Assembly: GCF_024713975.1 (NCBI RefSeq)
Contig: NC_091100.1
Location: forward strand, 20,013,501 to 20,077,500
Length of the DNA: 64,000 nucleotides
Reading direction: 5' to 3'
Source of the DNA: Paralichthys olivaceus
Taxonomy: Eukaryota > Chordata > Actinopteri > Pleuronectiformes > Paralichthyidae
In this document: piece after piece, positions 58,258 to 64,000 of the stretch
Layout of the letters: each line of letters starts with the position of its first letter
How positions within the stretch are numbered: the first letter of the stretch is position 1
The notes under the pieces: model-generated
Database searches by the model: none
Seen by the model: only the letters and a program-made list of their open reading frames with translations
What the model was told of the DNA's origin: nothing
Translations under genes and position numbers: made by a program

Positions 58258-61200
58258 TCAGTAACCGTCATCAAACTCGTTCTGGGCCTGCTGCCGGGCC
58301 AACATGGCCTGAATGAGAGCACTGGAGCCTGAGGGGACTGGGTTTTGTTCTTCTTCCTCGGCTCTCTGCCTGGCTTGCATGACTTGCATCATAACACTTG
58401 ACACAGGAGATGTTGGGTCACCCGTGTTTTCAGAAAAGCCTGCTGCGCCGTAGTACTCATCCCTCTCTTGACCCTCTACCCTCTGCCTGGCCTGCAGGGC
58501 CTGTGCGAGGGCATTGGAGGACGAGTGGTGTTTATCAGACATCTGGTACACATCTTCAACCAGGTCGTCAGCTCTCTGCCGGGCCAACATGGCCTGCATC
58601 TGGGCACTGGAGGTGGACATGTCGGAGGGAACCAACACTCCACCATTGCTCCATCTTTCTTCTTCCTCTTCGAGACGCTGGCGAGCAAGGAGAGCCTGAA
58701 ACATGGCATTTGAGTTGGACTGACCGCCTGAGGAGTGATCATCTGAACGTCGTTTGGGCTGAAGGACAGAGGAAAATATTTAGTGTGGCTGATGACAAAT
58801 CTCAGGGTGAAGGGCGGTTAAGTAGCATGAGACAGCAAACCTTTTTTTGATTCTTGTGTTTAGATTTTTTATTAGGCTGAGATTTCTGGAGGTTCTGGAG
58901 CTTGTCCAACAAGAACGACTTGTCTTTTCCCTCCTGGCCAGAGAAAATGAAAAAGGAAATATAGAGGAAAATTATATACAGTTCAGTACAACTAAGGCTG
59001 TGTCTCTATTCCCCAAGGGAAACGAAATAAACTGAATAAATTAAAGGACGTCAATCAAAACTCACATTAAGAATCTGCTGTTTCAGTAGACCAATCAACT
59101 CCTTGCGGCCCCGAGTGACTTGCCAGAACATGTATATGATGATCCTGGGCAATAAAAAAAAACTGTGATTGTGACACAAAGATAGAACAATGTACATGAA
59201 CACACATGAGTAACAGTGTTCCAGTCTCTATTGCTCTGTCATAGTCAAATTAATCTAAATAAGTGAACTACAACATTATGACTGCTGGGTATGCAGAGGT
59301 TTTCATGGTGCCGCTTATTTACTGTGCATGACTGATTCACTGATGTGGCCAACTGCTTAAAGTCCAGACTAACCTGTTCTCAAATTCAATGATGTGGAAC
59401 CTTTAGTGCTCTGGACCTAACAGGTCACTACAGTATTATATTCACAACGCACTTCATTGTCTATTGTGTTGACATAACTGCCTTAGTGGATTAACATCAT
59501 CAAATTTCATTAGGATTCCTATCAAAGCAAAACACATTCATTTAATGAATTGTCATAAAATTGTGTTAATGGTACCCAGAGGATTAATCCTAATGAATTT
59601 AGTGGTCTCCTTCCTTATAGCGCAACCAAGAGGCTGACTTTTTAAGTGACCAAATACATGCAAAAAATAATGTCATTCCCATCAGCCTCAGCTTTGCTTT
59701 GTATTTCGTGTTTGCTTTGGTCTGCAGGTTTAATAATAATTGAAAAACATGCAACATGAAGCACACACAAAACACACCCCTTGCACGATGCACTTACAGG
59801 ATGATGAGTGTGATAAGAAAATAGAAGATTTCACTCCTGATGACATTTTGGTAGATCCAGACAACCCACTGAGAACCAGGGATCTCCCCCAGATCATCTA
59901 TCCAGATGCCAACCACACTGAAGGTGTTGTTGAGTCCCCGGAAAGGACCACACTGCTCCGAGGGAGTCAGACTGCAGAGCAGGACGAAACAAAAAATTTG
60001 ATTCGGGGGAATTTGTTCACTGGTAAAGAATACAGCATGTATCAAAGACTGGTATTATTGAGGTTTTGTTCCTATTTTGCTCAGAGGGTTATGATCTTTA
60101 AGACATATTTTTCTTTAACAACCTGCTAATATTCGATAAAGGTTAAATTTCTGTCTAAGTAGGTCACGTCCTCATACCTCCAAGCAGTGTATGCAACCAT
60201 GGACAAGGCTCCCACGAAGAAAGGGAAGAAGAGGAGGGCGATGAAGGTTGTTTGCATCTGAGCTGCCCTGCCTGTTCGCCGCGGAGGCTGGCAGTTCTGG
60301 GTCAAGCTGACCTGAGGAAGAGCAAAAAAAGAATATGAACAAAGACAACATTTTCATTCATTATTATTGAAATAACTTGGTGAAGTACAAGCTCATTTCC
60401 TTTTTCACTGCATAATAGAAAACCACAGAATCTCATAGAGCTTTGAATAGCATTGCTTGAAAGGTCACTTAGCATGTTCATGAAACATTGAGCAACATGA
60501 GATCAGGCCTGGGTCGAATTACATAGTCATAAAGAAGTAATTTACTTTTTCCACAAGTGATTGATCCCCATGTGGCCTGGGAAAGTACAATGCAACAGGC
60601 AGCTTTACTCCATCAATCCAAAATCCTGCCTCTCTTTTCCATAACACAAAATAAGGCATGCTTTGAATATATTGAAAGGATTTGAATGAATTATTGACCA
60701 GGTGCGCAAGAGTAACATGAGCCGTTCAGGAGCATGGAGCTGCTCAGGCAGAAATGGCATTGTGCTGATGGTAGTGTGTCATCATGGCTGTTCAGTTACC
60801 AGAGCGACCAAACCTGCATTTACCTTCTTCAAGTAAAATAAAATGAAAAACTTGACAATCTGGATGGCAGGCAGCAGGGGAGAGAAGTAGATCCCAACCC
60901 TGTGGAAAGAAAATAGAGGGTACAACAACTTTTAATAGGATATTTGCACTTTGACCGAGAGAGAAAATGCGAGACTTTATTATAATACAACAGTGCCACC
61001 AGATAATGTGTGCAATTAGGCAAGTGTTAATGAATTGCTCTTACCAGGCAAGTGTCTGTGCATATATGAGTTCAAGGACATTTCTGGCTATGTCAAACTC
61101 TGGAACCCCCAGACGTGGTAATAATGTGGTCCCGATTACACTATAATAGAGAGATGATGAGTATGATTTACATCCATGGTTATATTTGCTTTAAACACAA

Positions 61201-63664
61201 TTTGTGTAACTTACTTGCTGAGAAACTCTCCAAAGAAAGATCCCAACATCAGGAAGAAGAAGTCAAAAATGACCAGACGGTACAAAGCCTGTCCCACCAT
61301 GGACTCCCAACACTGCAGGGAGCACATTGGATGGGAGAAATGGTGAAACATATTGATTATACAAATAACAGTGCAGTCATATTTGATGCCAAACATACCG
61401 AAAAATTCGTAGCAACCACGTTCATCCAGTAATAACACAAGACACCCAGAATGGATATCCTGAGTAAGACATTTCTGTGAAAAGAAAAATATATTTAGAA
61501 ACAAAAATCCTTTTTTTTCTTGGTGAGAATTGGATGAGAAGATCAGCACTGAATATGAAGCCAGAGCTAGCAACTGGTGAGGTGAGCAAGCATAAAGACT
61601 GAAAATGTAGCTCTCTCTGGGCCACAAGGGGTCTGAAGGGTCCCAAAGCCACCTCACCTGTATAATTTGTCCCCTCTGTTTAGACTTGATGTAGCAATAG
61701 CAAAGTTGTAGCCATAGGAAAATGATTGGCTGAGATACATGCAAATCAGATCAGTTTGTTTACTCATAGTTCAACTAGTTGGTTCTCTTTACCAGGCTTG
61801 TATGCTTGGCTTTAAGTTAAGTATAAATTCCAATGGAATGAAAATGGATGTCAGAAAATGGTTTGCTTCTGGAAGGAAAAAGTAAAATCCCAGAGAGCCC
61901 AGCCGATGCCAGTAGCTCCAGTAGCAGCAATGACAGATGGCAAGATGGAGCTAGCAGGGGTGTTTTTTTTTATTATTATTTCTTTTTGAAGCAGTAGTTT
62001 TATGTTGCTGTTATTTAACCTTTGAAGGGAATTGCATGGTTAAACTATGCCCACTTGCAATTTTTAACAGCACCCCTCAATCACTTCATACTGGCCCAGG
62101 GCTTGGTTAACACAGTAGGTAAGTTTCACTTAACTGACACCCAACATCATAGTTTATTTAAACTGTACAGATATGTGCAAACACAGTATATTTATGGTTA
62201 GAGAATAAATATTCTGTGACATAATCAATTTTATTCCTTTTATACATTTTATATAAACTAGATATTGGCTACCATGATAATATTGAACTTGCCTGTTTTC
62301 AAACAAAAAAAACCTAAATTTATCTAGGCTAATTGCATGTGCTCTTCTTCATGGAATCGAAAGTAAATATTCTATCTGACCTGACCACGAGAGCATAGAT
62401 CTGTCTCCGCTGACTGGAGTAGTGCTCAAACTTGTTGAAGAGTGAGTAGAAGAGCGGGACGACCAGATTCATCAGAGACACCACAAAAGGAACCAGGAGA
62501 GTCTCTGCCTCCTGCAGCAGAGACCAGCTGGCAGCTGCAGTTGCTCGCTATAAAGACAACAGCTGTAGGTCAGATCAAGATAGGTTGCAATGAAATGAAT
62601 CAAACCCCAGTGCTGCTGGTAAATGACTTGACACGTCAATAACTCAAACGTTTATGATGCTAATACAGATCTTAAAGGCAAAATCCTTTACTATGCCATA
62701 AAGTATTATGATATTGTTTATCTACATATACACATGGGATCCTTGACTGTGCAGACAAGGACATTTTTCTTTAAATACTTGTTTTTAGTGCAATAAAACT
62801 AATTAAAATTTCCCATTTCATATTCTCTGTAGTCTATTTTCAACAACAAAAAAAGTATATCCCAATTTGACAATCGGACTAATTATTCAATCTTGACTTG
62901 TGTACCCGCTGTTCATATTGGCAGAGGTAGTAGATGCTGGCTCCGCAGCCAACAGCTAAGCCAGTGGAGAGGAGCCAGGAACCAAGATAAACCCCGAAGT
63001 GCTTCAGTTTTTCAGAGAGGGTTAGCAGCTCCCTCTGGGCCTTCTCCGACAAAGACTCCTGGAGAGATGGCAAGAGGACAAGCATGGCGATGAAATATAA
63101 TGAGACACGTGATGTGCCTGCAAAAATGGAATTAATCTCTTAAAAGTTAACTGTCTGAAATTTGTGTGAAAGCCTATTGTGAATATATCATTTTCAGTTT
63201 TGAGTGGCAATAATAGTCACCTTGAGTTGGACACGGAGGTTGTTCTTGCGCTGCTTCACTGCTCTCTCATTGGTTACACTAAAATCCCAGCTGCACAGAA
63301 CCTGCCATGCGCCACTTGAAGCTGGTGCTTCTAGAACATAGTTTGTTTTAAATGAGCTCGCCATGCTGCATGAGGTTGAACAGAGATTGGAAAAAGTAGA
63401 TAACAGCCATTAAAACATTTTTGTAATTAAACTTCAACAGAACGAGGAGTGGGGAAAGTGAAGATAAATGCCGGCAGCTGCCCCAGTCGTGGAGACGCGG
63501 GGGTCTCAAAGCTGAACTGACCTGAAAATAAGTGCAATACCACACAGCACCATGTAGACTGCAATGGTGAAGAAATAGGCCAGCTGCATGTTGTAGTCAA
63601 CTCGACCCACAAGTGTTTTATTGCTGTAGCCACCATAGTACATGACCGTAGAGGTGAAGTAACC
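58258..63664 (-). CDS. tmc5: Transmembrane channel-like protein 5, C-terminal 644 residues (5' exons beyond window)
   Basis: TMC proteins are ten-helix membrane proteins related to anoctamins/OSCA; TMC1/2 form hair-cell mechanotransduction channels, while TMC5's role is poorly known. Exons, in gene order: 63522-63664, 63221-63365, 62906-63058, 62381-62547, 61399-61474, 61215-61312, 61045-61140, 60824-60899, 60178-60311, 59798-59971, 59066-59144, 58841-58933, 58258-58758. All junctions are GT-AG and in phase; the stop is at 58258-58260. The TMC signature appears as CWESMVGQALYRL, with A where E is usual. TMC5-type blocks are GYFTSTVMYYGGYSN, EFDIARNVLELIYAQTL, CGPFRGL, WVVWIYQN and EGKDKSFLLDKL. 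The last exon adds about 167 residues, unlike the human tail, with five copies of a QAxxARQR motif. The N-terminus lies past 64000. Confidence 0.92.
58261..58704 (-). repeat. tmc5: Five-fold QAxxARQR peptide repeat in the Tmc5 tail
   Basis: Counting from genomic position 58704, the ARQ(R/Q) cores fall at residues 7, 41, 72, 111 and 136 of this 148-residue segment, with spacings of 34, 31, 39 and 25. Each unit has two hydrophobic residues, Q, A/V and two more residues, then ARQR/ARQQ, and most are followed by an acidic stretch (EEEEE, DD, EG, EEEE). Linkers are Ser/Asn/Pro-rich. The units look like short amphipathic helices joined by disordered linkers. Repeats are also visible in DNA as recurrent CTCTGCC[G/T]GGC on the plus strand. 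Confidence 0.85.
59571..59740 (-). mobile_element. Degenerate LINE/SINE-like fragment in a tmc5 intron
   Basis: It contains CCAGAGGATTAATCCTAATG, TTTAGTGGTCTCCTTCC and CATTCCCATCAGCCTCAGCT in an order I recognise from a widespread teleost retroposon. The recognised order reads on the plus strand, so it is antisense within tmc5. Confidence 0.55.
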
Positions 63665-63802
63665 CTGGAAAAACCAAAATGCAGTGGAAACAACCAGTCA
63701 ATTTTATCTCTCTGCAGAGTTCAGTGTCAATCAAATATTAAAACACAAGAAGCCTAATATGGATTGATTCATTCTATCAATAAGTCTAATTCACTCTTCT
63801 TT

Positions 63803-64000
63803 AAAGGTTCAGCATGTAGAATTTAGTGACCTCTAGTGGTGAAGTTGCATGGGCCAAGGGAGAACCCATTTCCTTTGGTGTGGATTGTATAAAGGAGGCA
63901 GATCCAGGAGTTTTCTTTTTTTCAGTTTCTTAAACATTGCAAGATAGGAGGTATGTGCTCTCTGAGGCCCTGCTACTTTTAAGAGCTGTGGCTTTACAAG
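63803..64000 (+). mobile_element. Interspersed repeat family C, cut by the window end
   Basis: It starts TTAAAGGTTCAGCATGTAGA and continues TTTAGTGACCTCTAGTGG and GAAGTTGCATGG, matching the copy at 40447. It lies in the tmc5 intron upstream of the first exon seen here and runs off the window. Confidence 0.65.

Overview
The window is vertebrate nuclear DNA, most probably from a percomorph teleost fish. Genes are split into short coding exons with canonical GT-AG introns, encode vertebrate-specific families, and sit among microsatellites and short degenerate transposable elements of types common in ray-finned fish. The species cannot be named from the sequence alone. No bacterial, organellar or viral genes, CRISPR arrays, rRNA or convincing tRNA genes were seen.

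Four protein-coding genes are supported. (1) ccdc85a, minus strand: exon 1 at 30506-30751 and the large exon 2 at 28102-29191. Its last exons were not found, so positions 1-28101 are read as part of a very long intron holding only repeats and possible non-coding regulatory DNA. (2) sec23b, plus strand: complete in 18 coding exons, 35192-42804 (766 residues), with a GC-rich promoter and non-coding first exon ending at 33475. (3) gsg1l, plus strand: complete in five coding exons, 49450-55004 (298 residues). (4) tmc5, minus strand: 13 exons, 58258-63664, encoding the C-terminal 644 residues; the 5' part lies beyond position 64000.

Layout: 1-28.1 kb ccdc85a intron; 28.1-31.3 kb ccdc85a 5' half and promoter; 31.3-33.1 kb spacer between two divergent genes, containing a previously unlabelled ~200-bp degenerate tandem repeat; 33.1-43.3 kb sec23b; 43.3-49.1 kb intergenic; 49.1-55.5 kb gsg1l; 55.5-57.8 kb convergent intergenic spacer; 57.8-64 kb tmc5.

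The genes do not form an operon-like unit. They act in different processes: a junctional/coiled-coil adaptor, COPII coat assembly, an AMPA-receptor auxiliary protein and a TMC-family membrane protein. The most unusual items are a five-fold peptide repeat ending the predicted Tmc5 protein, the ~200-bp tandem array upstream of sec23b, a dense cluster of ACGT-core (CRE/UPR-type) sites at the sec23b promoter, and a purine/pyrimidine inverted repeat at the ccdc85a 5' end. No clear new multi-gene system was found.
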